A stretch of 64,000 bases of DNA from DATARH01 sp036489765 (GCA_036489765.1 DASXFE010000078.1:1-64000), one strand, 5' to 3'. Shown: positions 32,648 to 41,293, counted from the stretch's first letter. Made by a program: numbers and translations. The notes: a model not told the origin generated them from the sequence alone.

Positions 32648-33853
32648 TTAGAACCAGCTCGTGTCCGGCTGCAGCCCCATCAGGTGCCGGCCGACATTTT
32701 CGAAATGCTCCTGGCGGCCCTGGAGCTGCTGGGCGACGGTGTGGACGTCGCGGAAGGGGCGCTCAAACGGGTTGACGTTGAAGATCGCGGTGGCGCCGGC
32801 GGCCTGGTAGAGCATGTCGGCGACCTCGACCGCCTGCTCGATTGCATAGCTCGCGGCGAGGCGGATGGCGATGCGCTCGTCCAGGGTGACGTGGCCCCGT
32901 TGGGCGGCGCCCGCCTCGGTGTCGGCGAGCGTATTGAGCAGGTAGGCGCGCGCCGAATCGAGTTTCGCCTGGGCGTGGGCGACCTGGAATTGGGTCACGT
33001 TGTTGTCGCGCATCGTCACGCGGGCGCCGCGCGGGATCTTGTCGCGGGCGAGCTCGATAAACGAGCCGAGCATGCTGCGCGCAAGCCCCATCGCGACGCT
33101 GCCGAACCCGGCGGCGTAAAGAAGGAGGTTGCTGAAGCGATAGAGAAGTCCGTCCTCACGGCTGACCGAGTCGCCGCCGCGCGATGGCGCGCGTAGCGTG
33201 TGTTGCTCGGGCACGAACAGATCCTTGACCGACCACTGGTCGCTGCCCGTGCCGCGCAGACCGAGCGTGTGCCAGATATCGGTGAATTGGGTGCTGCTCT
33301 TCGGGAACAGCATCGTCCTGACGGCCGGGTTGCCGTCCCTGTCGAGACGGGGGCTGCCGTCGGGCTCGATGACCGGGACGTGGCAGCCGAGCCATGACGA
33401 ATGATGGCTGCCGCTGGCAAAGGCCCAGGTCGCGTTGACGCGATATCCGCCCGGCTCGACCCGCGCCTCGCCCGGCCCCGGACCCCAGGCGAGGATGCCG
33501 CGCGGCCCGCCGAAAATTTCCTCCGCGGCCTCCGGCGACAGGTACGCCGAGGTCATCGAGCAGCCGGAGTTCTGGTTGACGCACCAGGCGACGCTGCCGT
33601 TGAGCTTGGCGATGTCCTCGATGACCGGGACGTATTGAGTCGGGCGTAGCTCGGCGCCGCCGAGCGAGCGCGGCAGCAGCATGCGGAAGAGGCCGGCGTC
33701 GATCAGCCCGTCGATGAGCTTTTCGGGGATTTCGCGGTTCTCGTCGATCGCCGCGCCGCTCGCGTACATCAGCGGCGCCAGCTCGCGCACGCGGGTGCGG
33801 TAGTCGACGCCGGCGGTGGCGGCTGATGCCTTTTTGAGACTCGTGGGCGGCAT
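32648..33853 (-). CDS. Acyl-CoA dehydrogenase-like flavoprotein (HpaB/DszC-type monooxygenase group)
   Basis: A 401-residue flavoprotein of the acyl-CoA dehydrogenase fold. The N-terminal helical domain (IPEKLIDGLIDAGLFRMLLP, GGAELRPTQYVPVIEDIAKL) is followed by the beta-domain with WAFASGSHHSSWLGCHVPV and GSDQWSVKDLFVPEQHTL, then the C-terminal four-helix bundle (AASYAIEQAVEVADMLYQAA, NPFERPFRDVHTVAQQLQGR). The RD-hT end motif and TWAFASGSHHSSW are typical of oxygenase-type members (DszC, HsaA-like) and not of beta-oxidation enzymes. The start is the ATG at 33853 with GGGGGAAG upstream. A flavin reductase is not nearby. Confidence 0.88.
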   Translation of the reverse strand: MPPTSLKKASAATAGVDYRTRVRELAPLMYASGAAIDENREIPEKLIDGLIDAGLFRMLLPRSLGGAELRPTQYVPVIEDIAKLNGSVAWCVNQNSGCSMTSAYLSPEAAEEIFGGPRGILAWGPGPGEARVEPGGYRVNATWAFASGSHHSSWLGCHVPVIEPDGSPRLDRDGNPAVRTMLFPKSSTQFTDIWHTLGLRGTGSDQWSVKDLFVPEQHTLRAPSRGGDSVSREDGLLYRFSNLLLYAAGFGSVAMGLARSMLGSFIELARDKIPRGARVTMRDNNVTQFQVAHAQAKLDSARAYLLNTLADTEAGAAQRGHVTLDERIAIRLAASYAIEQAVEVADMLYQAAGATAIFNVNPFERPFRDVHTVAQQLQGRQEHFENVGRHLMGLQPDTSWF

Positions 33854-33990
33854 TCCCGCTTCCCCCTGACGACACGGCGACTTCGGCCGCAACTCCATCG
33901 GGAAGCCGGGTCCCTGTCAAGGCGGCGCAACGACTCATTAACGGTTGAAGCCAAAGATCAATCTCACCCGCAGCCCCAGACGAGGGCGAG

Positions 33991-34143
33991 ATGACCGCGA
34001 TTTCCGAACCCTTTGTCCCGGCAGCTCAACGAAGGTCGTCGCCGCGCGTCCTCGAATGGGTCCGATGGGCCTTGTTGGGGATCGTCTTTGTCGCCTCGGG
34101 GATCGTGCTTGGCTGCGTCGCCGGGATCCGCCCGGCCCGCTAG
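33991..34143 (+). CDS. Small single-span membrane protein
   Basis: A 50-residue ORF. Residues 1-22 are polar and basic (AAQRRSSPRVLEWVRW), then one hydrophobic segment (ALLGIVFVASGIVLGCVAG) and a short tail IRPAR. The last base pairs overlap the stop of the convergent gene at 34140. The positive-inside arrangement suggests N-terminus in the cytoplasm. No family is recognised. GAGGGCGAG directly abuts the ATG, an unideal ribosome site. Confidence 0.45.
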   Translation: MTAISEPFVPAAQRRSSPRVLEWVRWALLGIVFVASGIVLGCVAGIRPAR

Positions 34144-34736
34144 CCGGCGAGACCGTTGGCGGCGATCGGGTAGGTCGGCGTCCGGGTCAGCGCGACCGCG
34201 TCGAATACGACGACCAGCCGTTCGTTGCGGGCGCCGAGGGCGTCGGGGTCGAGGGTTGCGAGCCGGGCCAAATCTTCGATAAAGGCACGGCTGCCGGCAT
34301 CGGCGAAAATCCGCACCGGGAGCTGCGCGCCGGCGCCGCTTGCGTGCAGCCGCTCCGCGATCGCACGCAGCCGCGCTTCGCGGCTCGGCCGGGTCTGCGA
34401 CGCGTCGATCAGGCGCACGACGCTCCAGCCGTCGAGCGCGAAGCGAACGCAGCGTTCGATGACGGCCGCGTCGGGCAATTGCCGCGGCGGCGCCGGCTCG
34501 GCATAAGCGCCGAGCGGCAGGATCGCGGCGACCTCGGCCGACAGCGAGCGGTCGTAAAGGATCACATTCGCCGAGCCGAGCAGATGCCGCTCCGCGGTCG
34601 ACAGGCCGCGATCCGGGCAGATTTCGACGAGCCACAACTGGCCGGGTTCAACGGCGGGCAGCGCGCGACGGCGGTCTCGTCCGACGACGACGGCATCGAG
34701 CACCGCGGGCGCAATATCGAGCGACAGGCAATCCAT
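34140..34736 (-). CDS. SUMT/CobA-like degenerate tetrapyrrole-methylase-related protein
   Basis: A 198-residue protein. The stretch GLSTAERHLLGSANVILYDR then SLSAEVAAILPLGAYAEPA parallels the uroporphyrinogen-III C-methyltransferase segment (TLRAxRLLxxADVVLYDRLVSxEILxLxPxGAE). The methyl-donor GPGDP motif before it is replaced by VEICPDRG, and later SAM-binding motifs are not seen. GGAGG lies six bases before the second ATG (34736), which is used. So it is probably a non-catalytic relative. It converges on the small membrane protein gene. Function unknown. Confidence 0.7.
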   Translation of the reverse strand: MDCLSLDIAPAVLDAVVVGRDRRRALPAVEPGQLWLVEICPDRGLSTAERHLLGSANVILYDRSLSAEVAAILPLGAYAEPAPPRQLPDAAVIERCVRFALDGWSVVRLIDASQTRPSREARLRAIAERLHASGAGAQLPVRIFADAGSRAFIEDLARLATLDPDALGARNERLVVVFDAVALTRTPTYPIAANGLAG

Positions 34737-34742
34737 GGGCAT

Positions 34743-35063
34743 CCTCCATCTTTAGGGGAGCCGCCCATATCGATCGGACCGGCTCCGCTTTAGCGGCATT
34801 TGTCGAGCGCCCCGCAAGCTGGGTGTCAAATCGGCGCTGTGGATAATGTTTAATTCACATATCTGTTCTAGTCAATCGATTTTATTTAACTAGAAATTTA
34901 TGCTGAATAGGAACGAGAGCGATCCTCGCCGCTTGGCCGCGCGTGGTCCGGCGATCCACACCGCTTCGCATAGAGAGGCTCGCCCGGGGAGCCCTTGTGG
35001 ACCCCCCGAACAAGGCCGGGGGAGCCGAGAAGAGGGAAGCCGCTCAGGCTGAACGGACGCTCC
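34743..35063. other. Intergenic stretch of 321 bases without a gene
   Basis: Between the SUMT-like start and the GST stop. The part 34840-34905 is AT-rich with several TATT/ATTTA stretches and may hold the promoter for the leftward gene. The part 34935-35045 is GC-rich with partial inverted repeats (CCCCGGGGAGCCC, GGACCCCCCGAACAAGGCCG) like those after other genes in the window. No ORF with coding character was found. Confidence 0.6.
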
Positions 35064-35747
35064 TTAGCGTCCCCTTTGATTGAAGAGGATCTGTCGCTCT
35101 TCGTCGCTGGGAGGGGCCGAGCGGCGCCACTCCTTGCCGAGGTCGACGCCGCGACGCACGGCTGGGCGATCGCGGACGGCGCTGCGCCAGCGGGAGACAT
35201 TGGGGAATTCGTCGAGATCCTGGCCGAGCGGCTTGGCGATCAGCACCCAGGGCCATGAGATCATATCGGCGATCGAATACTCCATGCCGAGGATGTACTC
35301 GCGCCCCTCAAGCCGTTGTTCGAGGACGCCGAGGCAGCGGTGGTATTCGTCGGCATAGCGCTTGTGCGAGTAGGGGTGCTCGCCCTGGGCGTAGTTGACG
35401 AAATGGCTGAGCTGTCCCGCCATCGGCCCCAGATTGCCGACCTGCCAGAACAGCCATTCGAGGCATTCCTTGCGCCCGACCGGGTCGGTCGGCATGAAGC
35501 GCCCGGCGCGCTTGGCGAGGTGCATGAGGATCGGGCCCGATTCGAAGATCGGCAACGGCCCGCCGGGCGCGTCATGGTCGACGATCGCCGGCATGCGGTT
35601 GTTCGGGCTGATCGCCAGGAACTGGGGCTTGAACTGGTCGCCCTTGCCGATATTGACCGGGATCGTGCGGTATTCGAGCCCGCACTCCTCGAGCATGATC
35701 GCGACCTTCCAACCGTTAGGGGTCGGCCAGTAATAGAAGTCGATCAT
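35064..35747 (-). CDS. Glutathione S-transferase family protein
   Basis: A GST of 227 residues in the YghU/YfcG-like style. The N-terminal thioredoxin-fold domain begins IDFYYWPTPNGWKVAIMLEE, with the glutathione-contacting Asn-Gly-(W)-K in the TPNGWK turn, then NNRMPAIVDHD (cis-Pro) and FESGPILMHLA (the E-S pair). The helical C-terminal domain includes VNYAQGEHPYSHKRY and YSIADMISWPWVLI. The start uses the second ATG of a pair, giving a four-base gap after GGAGG. YfcG-like enzymes reduce disulfides with glutathione. It stands divergent from marC, 35 bases away. Confidence 0.92.
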   Translation of the reverse strand: MIDFYYWPTPNGWKVAIMLEECGLEYRTIPVNIGKGDQFKPQFLAISPNNRMPAIVDHDAPGGPLPIFESGPILMHLAKRAGRFMPTDPVGRKECLEWLFWQVGNLGPMAGQLSHFVNYAQGEHPYSHKRYADEYHRCLGVLEQRLEGREYILGMEYSIADMISWPWVLIAKPLGQDLDEFPNVSRWRSAVRDRPAVRRGVDLGKEWRRSAPPSDEERQILFNQRGR

Positions 35748-35782
35748 CATTCCTCCGCAGCGTGACAGGCCCAGCATAGGAT

Positions 35783-36448
35783 ATGTGGGTGCACGCGCTG
35801 GTCGAATCATTCCTTCTCGTCTATGCGGGGCTGTTTCCGATCGTGAACCCGGTCGGCAGCGCACCGATCTTTCTCGCGGTCACGAGCGGCCAAAGCGAGC
35901 AGGTGCGCGGCAGCTTGGCGTGGCGGGTGGCGGTCAACGGCTTCCTGCTCTTGCTGGGATCACTGTTTGTTGGCGCGCACGTGCTCGCGTTCTTCGGCAT
36001 CACGCTGCCGGTGCTGCGGATCGGCGGCGGGCTCGCGGTCGCGTCCTTCGGCTGGCGTCTGATGCGCGACGGGGTCGAGCCGACGGCGCGCGGCGCTAGC
36101 GAGGTGGAGGTCGACGAGGATGTACCCGTCGATGCCTTCTACCCGCTGACGATGCCGCTGACGGTCGGGCCCGGATCGATCGCGACCGCGATCGCGCTCG
36201 GCGCACAGCGACCCGAGCACGCGACGGGTTTGTCCGAGATAGCCTTGCTCTGGGCCGCCGCGGTCGCCGGGCTGGTGGCGATGGCCGTGACGATCTTTCT
36301 CTGCTACCGCTTTGCCGGGCGGATGGTCGCGATCCTCGGCGCGAGCGGGATCAACGTGATGATCCGGCTTTCGGCATTCATCCTGTTGTGCATCGGCATC
36401 CAGATCATGTGGAACGGCTACGCGGCGCTGAATGGGTTGCCGAACTAG
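35783..36448 (+). CDS. MarC/UPF0056 family membrane protein
   Basis: Integral membrane protein of 221 residues with six hydrophobic segments. The family signature is at the start: LLVYAGLFPIVNPVGSAPIF, then the central AFYPLTMPLTVGPGSIATAI and GASGINVMIRLSAFILLCIG. MarC proteins are broadly conserved; despite the name they are not established antibiotic pumps and the substrate is unknown. The gene ends four bases inside the convergent CoA-transferase gene. Confidence 0.95.
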   Translation: MWVHALVESFLLVYAGLFPIVNPVGSAPIFLAVTSGQSEQVRGSLAWRVAVNGFLLLLGSLFVGAHVLAFFGITLPVLRIGGGLAVASFGWRLMRDGVEPTARGASEVEVDEDVPVDAFYPLTMPLTVGPGSIATAIALGAQRPEHATGLSEIALLWAAAVAGLVAMAVTIFLCYRFAGRMVAILGASGINVMIRLSAFILLCIGIQIMWNGYAALNGLPN

Positions 36449-37635
36449 GCGGCGTTGATCACCCCGGCTTCGCGCAGCGCCGCGATCTCCGTCGCCGACA
36501 GGCCGAACTCACCGAGGATCGCGTCGGTGTCCTCTCCGAGGACCGGCGCGCCGCGGCGGATTTCGCTCGGCGTGCGCGAGAAGCGCGCGGCCGGGCGGGT
36601 CTGGCGGAGCTTGCCGGCCGCGTGGTGCGTGGTCTCGACGACGAGGCCGAGCGCCTCGACCTGTGGCGCCCGCATCACCTGGTTGCGGGTCAGCACCGGC
36701 GCGCACGGCACCTGCGCCTTGGTGAGCTTGTCGAGCCATTCGGCCGATTTGCCGGCCTTCAGCGCGTCCTGGGTCAGGCTCAGCCGGTCGTTGACGTTCT
36801 GCTGGCGCAGCGCCGGGGTCCGGAATCGCGGATCGTCGAGCCATTCCTGGTGGCCGAGCGTGCCGCAGAGGGCGACCCACTGCGCGTTGGTCTGGACCGC
36901 GACGGTGATCCAGCCGTCGGCGGTCTGGTAGACAAGGTCGACCGAGCTCGCCGCCTCCTGTTTCGCCGGTTCGTCGCCGACGAAGGTCTGCTCGCTGAAA
37001 TCCGACGCCCACAGGAATTGCAGCACCGCCTCCAGCATCGAGAGGCGCACATGCTGACCCTCGCCGCTGCGCTCGCGCGCGAGAAGCGCCGCGGTGACGG
37101 CCTGAGAGGCGGTGATCGCGGTCAGCTTGTCGGGAAGGATCGTGCGCAGCATCCGGGGGCGCGCCTCGTCCGACCCCGCCTGCACCGTTGCGAGCCCCGA
37201 ATACGCCTGGATCACCGGATCGTAGGTCGGTTTTCCGGCATAGGGTCCGATCTCGCCGAACCCGCTGACCGAGACATAGACGATCTTTGGGGACGCCGCC
37301 CTGATCTCGGCCTCGCCCAGCCCGAGCCGCTCGACGACGCCGGGCCGGAAATTCTGCATGAAGACATCGGCGCCCTTGCACAGGCGCTTGACCAGCGTGA
37401 CGCCTTCGGGCGCCTTCAGGTCGATGCAGATCGAGCGCTTGTTCCGGTTGTTGTTGAGAAACGATGCGGCCAGTCCGTTGCGCCGCTGCCCCGAGAGGCG
37501 CGTGTGGTCGCCGCCGTCGAGCGGTTCGACCTTGATCACCTCCGCGCCCTCGTCGGCAAGGATCATCGTGCAGAGCGGTCCCGCCACATTCTGCGTCAGG
37601 TCGACGACCTTGAACCCATGAAGCGCACCCGGCAT
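36445..37635 (-). CDS. Class III CoA-transferase (CaiB/BaiF family)
   Basis: Family III CoA-transferase, 396 residues. The N-terminus GFKVVDLTQNVAGPLCTMIL places it in the family; the catalytic Asp follows in KGADVFMQNFRPG context (QNFRPGVVERLGLG), and YDPVIQAYSGLATVQAG with VTAALLARERSGEGQHVRLS complete the signature. These enzymes move CoA between organic acids, for example oxalate/formate or carnitine derivatives. Partner genes are not adjacent. A leader of unclear function (37636-37680) separates it from the sdhB-downstream ORF. Confidence 0.95.
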   Translation of the reverse strand: MPGALHGFKVVDLTQNVAGPLCTMILADEGAEVIKVEPLDGGDHTRLSGQRRNGLAASFLNNNRNKRSICIDLKAPEGVTLVKRLCKGADVFMQNFRPGVVERLGLGEAEIRAASPKIVYVSVSGFGEIGPYAGKPTYDPVIQAYSGLATVQAGSDEARPRMLRTILPDKLTAITASQAVTAALLARERSGEGQHVRLSMLEAVLQFLWASDFSEQTFVGDEPAKQEAASSVDLVYQTADGWITVAVQTNAQWVALCGTLGHQEWLDDPRFRTPALRQQNVNDRLSLTQDALKAGKSAEWLDKLTKAQVPCAPVLTRNQVMRAPQVEALGLVVETTHHAAGKLRQTRPAARFSRTPSEIRRGAPVLGEDTDAILGEFGLSATEIAALREAGVINAA

Positions 37636-37680
37636 GTCTCGACCTCTCGGAAATCGGCCGCGGACTATAGCACGCGCGGT

Positions 37681-37884
37681 TCAGATGTTCCGGCTGTCGT
37701 AGGCCCAATGGAGCAGCGCTTGGCGCTGGCGCGGCCGGCAAGCGAAGTCGCACGGGTCACAGTTGCGCTCGATCTGGCGGATGTGCTGCCGCATCGCCTT
37801 CCACCGCCCGATCTGCTGGTGGTTAAGCCCCGCCGATGGGTCGTTCGGATCACCATTTCCCGGCCAGCGAAGCCAGGAAAACGG
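37681..37884 (-). pseudogene. Open frame continuing in phase after the sdhB stop
   Basis: After the sdhB TGA the same frame stays open for 67 codons. From about 37844 it has strongly coding third positions and protein-like sequence: DPNDPSAGLNHQQIGRWKAM, RQHIRQIERNCDPCDFACRP, RQRQALLHWAYDSRNI. The only ATG is internal (37 residues). An overlapping ATG (ATGA at the sdhB stop) opens MTVFLASLAGKW and stops, but a +1 shift near 37855 would join it to the good frame. A 10-bp hairpin begins four bases after the TGA. Most likely a small gene with a frameshift or a sequence error. Confidence 0.45.
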
Positions 37885-38664
37885 TCATCGCCGCAGCACC
37901 ATCGCCTTCTTGATCTCGGCGATCGCTTTCGCCGGGTTCAGGTTTTTCGGGCAGGTGCGGGTGCAGTTCATGATCGTGTGGCAGCGGTAGAGGCGGAACG
38001 GGTCTTCGAGGTTGTCAAGGCGCTCGCCGGTCTTCTCGTCGCGGCTGTCGGCTATCCAGCGATAGGCCTGGAGCAGAATCGCCGGGCCGAGGTAGCGCTC
38101 GCCGTTCCACCAATAGCTCGGACAGCTCGTCGTACAGCAGAAGCAGAGGATGCATTCCCAGAGACCGTCGAGCTTGGCGCGCTCGTCCTCGGATTGGAGG
38201 CGCTCCTTGTCGGGGGGCGGGGGGGTCTCGGCCTGCAGCCAGGGTTGCACCGACCGGAGTTGCGCATAGGCATGGTCGAGGTTGGGGACGAGGTCCTTGA
38301 CCACCGGCATGTGCGGCAGCGGGTAGATCTTGACGTCGCCCTTGATGTCGTCGATCGCCTTGAGGCAGGCGAGCGTGTTGGCGCCGTCGATGTTCATCGC
38401 GCACGAGCCGCAGATCCCTTCGCGGCACGAGCGGCGGAAGGTCAGCGTGGTGTCGACCTCGTTCTTGATCTTGATGAGGGCGTCCAGCACCATCGGTGCG
38501 CACTCGGCGAGGTCGACCGTGTAGGTGTCGATCGTCGGGTTGGCGTCGTCGTCCGGGCTCCAGCGGTAGATATGAAACTTTTTCGGACGCTTTGCGCCGG
38601 CGGGCGCCGGATGCGTCTTGCCGGTGCCGATCTTGGAGTTCTTGGGAAGCGAGAATTCAGCCAT
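37885..38664 (-). CDS. sdhB: Succinate dehydrogenase iron-sulfur subunit
   Basis: Iron-sulfur subunit of complex II, 259 residues, carrying electrons from FAD to quinone. The [2Fe-2S] ligands lie in RRSCREGICGSCAMNIDGAN and TLAC; the [4Fe-4S] and [3Fe-4S] ligands are in CILCFCCTTSCPSYWW and CHTIMNCTRTCPKNLNP. The start overlaps the sdhA stop by one base (TGATG). The C-terminus ends KAMVLRR. The order sdhC-sdhD-sdhA-sdhB is complete on the minus strand. Confidence 0.98.
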   Translation of the reverse strand: MAEFSLPKNSKIGTGKTHPAPAGAKRPKKFHIYRWSPDDDANPTIDTYTVDLAECAPMVLDALIKIKNEVDTTLTFRRSCREGICGSCAMNIDGANTLACLKAIDDIKGDVKIYPLPHMPVVKDLVPNLDHAYAQLRSVQPWLQAETPPPPDKERLQSEDERAKLDGLWECILCFCCTTSCPSYWWNGERYLGPAILLQAYRWIADSRDEKTGERLDNLEDPFRLYRCHTIMNCTRTCPKNLNPAKAIAEIKKAMVLRR

Positions 38665-40454
38665 CAGTACACCCGGGCCTTGGGCGGGAAGGTCTGCACC
38701 TCGTTCGACAGCGTGTAGAGGTGCACCGGGCGATAGCCGAGGGTCACGTCGCATTCGCCGGCGAGCCAGACCACCGTGTGCTTCATCCAATTGGCGTCGT
38801 CGCGCTCCGGAAAATCCTCGTGTGCGTGAGCGCCGCGGCTTTCCTTGCGCGCTTCGGCCGAGTGCAGCGTCACCACCGATTGCTGCAACAGGTTTTGCAG
38901 TTCGAGGGCCTCGACGAGGTCGCTGTTCCAGATCAGCGAGCGGTCCGTGATGCCGACGTCGCCAAAGCTGCGCGCCGCGGCATCGATCTTCTCGACGCCT
39001 TCCGTCAGCACCTCGGTGGTGCGGAACACCGCGCAATTGTTCTGCATGACGCGCTGCATTTCGGTGCGGATCGCGCCGGCCATGCGCGGCCCCTTGGCGT
39101 GCCGCACCGCGTCGAACCGGTCGAGCGAGGCCTCGACGCCGTTGTCGAGCGGCGCATGCGGCGAGCCGGGGCGCACCAGCTCGGCGGCGCGCTGCGCGGC
39201 GGCGCGGCCGAAAACGACGATATCGAGCAGCGAGTTGGTGCCGAGCCGGTTGGCGCCATGAACCGAGACGCAGGCGCCCTCGCCGATCGCCATCAGCCCA
39301 GGGCAGACCGCATCGGGGTCGCTTTCGGTCGGGCGCAGCGCCTCGCCGCGATAATTGGTCGGCACCCCGCCCATGTTGTAGTGCACGGTCGGCAGGATCG
39401 GAATCGGCTCGCGGGTGACGTCGACGTTGGCGAAGATCTTCGCGGTCTCGGAGATGCCGGGCAGGCGGAGGTGCAGCACCTTCGGGTCGATGTGCTCGAG
39501 GTGCAGCAGGATGTGGTCCTTGTCCGGCCCGCAGCCGCGTCCCTCGCGGATCTCGATCGTCATCGCCCGGCTGACCACGTCGCGCGAGGCCAGGTCCTTG
39601 GCGTGCGGGGCATAGCGCTCCATAAAGCGCTCGCCCTCGCTGTTGGTGACGTACCCGCCTTCGCCCCGCGCACCTTCGGTAATCAGGCACCCGGCGCCGT
39701 AGATGCCGGTCGGGTGGAACTGGATGAACTCCATGTCCTGCAACGGCAACCCGGCGCGCAGCACCATCGCGTTGCCATCGCCGGTGCAAGTATGGGCCGA
39801 GGTGCAGGTCAGATAGGTGCGGCCGTACCCGCCGCTCGCGAGGATGACCATATGAGCGCGGAAGCGGTGGATCGTCCCGTCCATCAGGTTCCACGCGAGG
39901 ACACCGCGGCAGGCGCCATCCGAATCCATGATCAAATCGAGCGCAAAATACTCGACGAAGAACTCGGCGTTGTTGCGCAGCGATTGCTGGTAGAGCGTGT
40001 GCAGGATCGCGTGGCCGGTGCGGTCGGCGGCGGCACAGGCGCGGTTGGCCGGTTGCCCCTCGCCGAACTCCATCATGTGGCCGCCGAACGGGCGCTGATA
40101 GATCTTGCCCGCTTCCGTACGCGAGAACGGCACGCCGAAATGCTCGAGCTCGTACACGGCCGGAATGGCGTTGCGGCACATGTACTCGATCGCGTCCTGG
40201 TCGCCGAGCCAGTCCGACCCCTTGACGGTGTCGTACATGTGCCAGCGCCAATCGTCGGGGCCCATATTGCCGAGCGCCGCGCCGATTCCGCCTTGCGCCG
40301 CGACGGTGTGGCTGCGGGTCGGGAAGACCTTGGTGATGCAGGCGGTCTTCAGCCCTTCGACGGTGCACCCGAGGGTGGCGCGCAGGCCGGCGCCGCCGGC
40401 GCCGACGACGACGACGTCATGGGCATGATCGATGATGGGATAGGCGGCGGGCAT
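38664..40454 (-). CDS. sdhA: Succinate dehydrogenase flavoprotein subunit
   Basis: FAD-bearing catalytic subunit that oxidises succinate to fumarate, 596 residues. The FAD-binding start is DVVVVGAGGAGLRATLGCTV; the covalent-flavin His is in FPTRSHTVAAQGGIGAALGN. Further active-site parts are ASGGYGRTYLTCTSAHTCTG, HPTGIYGAGCLITEGARGEG and HGANRLGTNSLLDIVVFGRA with the catalytic Arg/His in GVPTNYRG. The C-terminal ANWMKHTVVWLAGECDVTLG is intact. It follows sdhD by 18 bases. Confidence 0.98.
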   Translation of the reverse strand: MPAAYPIIDHAHDVVVVGAGGAGLRATLGCTVEGLKTACITKVFPTRSHTVAAQGGIGAALGNMGPDDWRWHMYDTVKGSDWLGDQDAIEYMCRNAIPAVYELEHFGVPFSRTEAGKIYQRPFGGHMMEFGEGQPANRACAAADRTGHAILHTLYQQSLRNNAEFFVEYFALDLIMDSDGACRGVLAWNLMDGTIHRFRAHMVILASGGYGRTYLTCTSAHTCTGDGNAMVLRAGLPLQDMEFIQFHPTGIYGAGCLITEGARGEGGYVTNSEGERFMERYAPHAKDLASRDVVSRAMTIEIREGRGCGPDKDHILLHLEHIDPKVLHLRLPGISETAKIFANVDVTREPIPILPTVHYNMGGVPTNYRGEALRPTESDPDAVCPGLMAIGEGACVSVHGANRLGTNSLLDIVVFGRAAAQRAAELVRPGSPHAPLDNGVEASLDRFDAVRHAKGPRMAGAIRTEMQRVMQNNCAVFRTTEVLTEGVEKIDAAARSFGDVGITDRSLIWNSDLVEALELQNLLQQSVVTLHSAEARKESRGAHAHEDFPERDDANWMKHTVVWLAGECDVTLGYRPVHLYTLSNEVQTFPPKARVY

Positions 40455-40472
40455 CGGTCGCTCCGCTTTCTG

Positions 40473-40859
40473 CTAGCCGGCAAACGCCAGTTTGAGCACG
40501 GCGAGCACGCCGCGCAGGACGAAAAGAATGCACAGGATGCGCATCACGAGGAGGGTCGTGATCCGCGCGGCCTCGCCGTGAACGTAGTCTTCGATGACGA
40601 CCTGAAGCCCGAGCGCGGCATGATAAAACGTCGTCGCGATCAACAGGATCATGAAGACGGCGGCCATCGGATTGTGCATCCAGGCCACGATCGCGGCCCG
40701 GTCTGCGCCGACCAGCCCGATCGCGGTGACCACGAACCAGAGGGTCAGCGGCACCAGGAGCAGCGCGGTCGTGCGTTGCCGCCACCAATGCTCGACGCCT
40801 TCCTTGGCCGAGCCGAGGCCCAGCACGCGGCCGAGCGGGGAGCGCATCTGCGTCGCCAT
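40473..40859 (-). CDS. sdhD: Succinate dehydrogenase membrane anchor subunit D
   Basis: Small hydrophobic anchor of complex II, 128 residues with three membrane segments (TTALLLVPLTLWFVVTAIGL, FMILLIATTFYHAALGLQVV, LVMRILCILFVLRGVLAVLK). The heme/quinone-side His is in ATTFYHAALGLQ, with GSAKEGVEHWWRQRTTALLL typical of alphaproteobacterial SdhD. The start follows the sdhC stop by two bases, giving tight coupling. Confidence 0.95.
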   Translation of the reverse strand: MATQMRSPLGRVLGLGSAKEGVEHWWRQRTTALLLVPLTLWFVVTAIGLVGADRAAIVAWMHNPMAAVFMILLIATTFYHAALGLQVVIEDYVHGEAARITTLLVMRILCILFVLRGVLAVLKLAFAG

Positions 40860-40861
40860 CG

Positions 40862-41254
40862 CTAGTGCCCCCAGCGCGAAATGCCGACGGCCCAGGCGAC
40901 GATCGTCAGCACCGCCGTCGCGGCAAGGACGGCGTAGCCGCTCGCGTAGACGCTCTTCAGGTCGAGCCCCCGCCCGGTGTCCCACACCAGGTGCCGGATG
41001 CCGTTGCACAGGTGATAGAACAGCGCGACGCTCCACCCGAACATCAGGATGAGGCCCACGGGTGAGGCGAGAAACCACTGCATCTTGGCGAAGGGTCCCG
41101 GCCCGTCCGACGCCGACCCGATCCACGACACGAGGAGGATCGCCCCGACCGCCAGCGCGATCCCGGTAGCGCGATGCAGGATCGACAGGACCGAGGTCAG
41201 TTGCCAGCGATAGATGCCGAGGTGGGGTGATAGAGGCTGGTGGTCGGATGCCAT
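40862..41254 (-). CDS. sdhC: Succinate dehydrogenase cytochrome b556 subunit
   Basis: Membrane cytochrome b556 subunit, 130 residues with three membrane segments. The family entry pattern is RPLSPHLGIYRWQLTSVLSI-like here (QPLSPHLGIYRWQLT), the heme-ligand region is SILHRATGIAL, and the second His motif is LFYHLCNGIRHLVWD. It binds heme b and forms the ubiquinone site with SdhD and SdhB. The ATG at 41254 is chosen to give the standard N-terminus. It is first in the sdh operon. Confidence 0.97.
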   Translation of the reverse strand: MASDHQPLSPHLGIYRWQLTSVLSILHRATGIALAVGAILLVSWIGSASDGPGPFAKMQWFLASPVGLILMFGWSVALFYHLCNGIRHLVWDTGRGLDLKSVYASGYAVLAATAVLTIVAWAVGISRWGH

Positions 41255-41293
41255 CGTTCGGGATTCTGCCGAAAGGCGCGCCAAATTAGTGCC

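Noticed and set aside
37855..37884. A SECIS element making sdhB a selenoprotein
   Set aside because: The hairpin loop lacks the G expected in its first two bases and lies too near the UGA; SdhB is complete at its normal length without extension.
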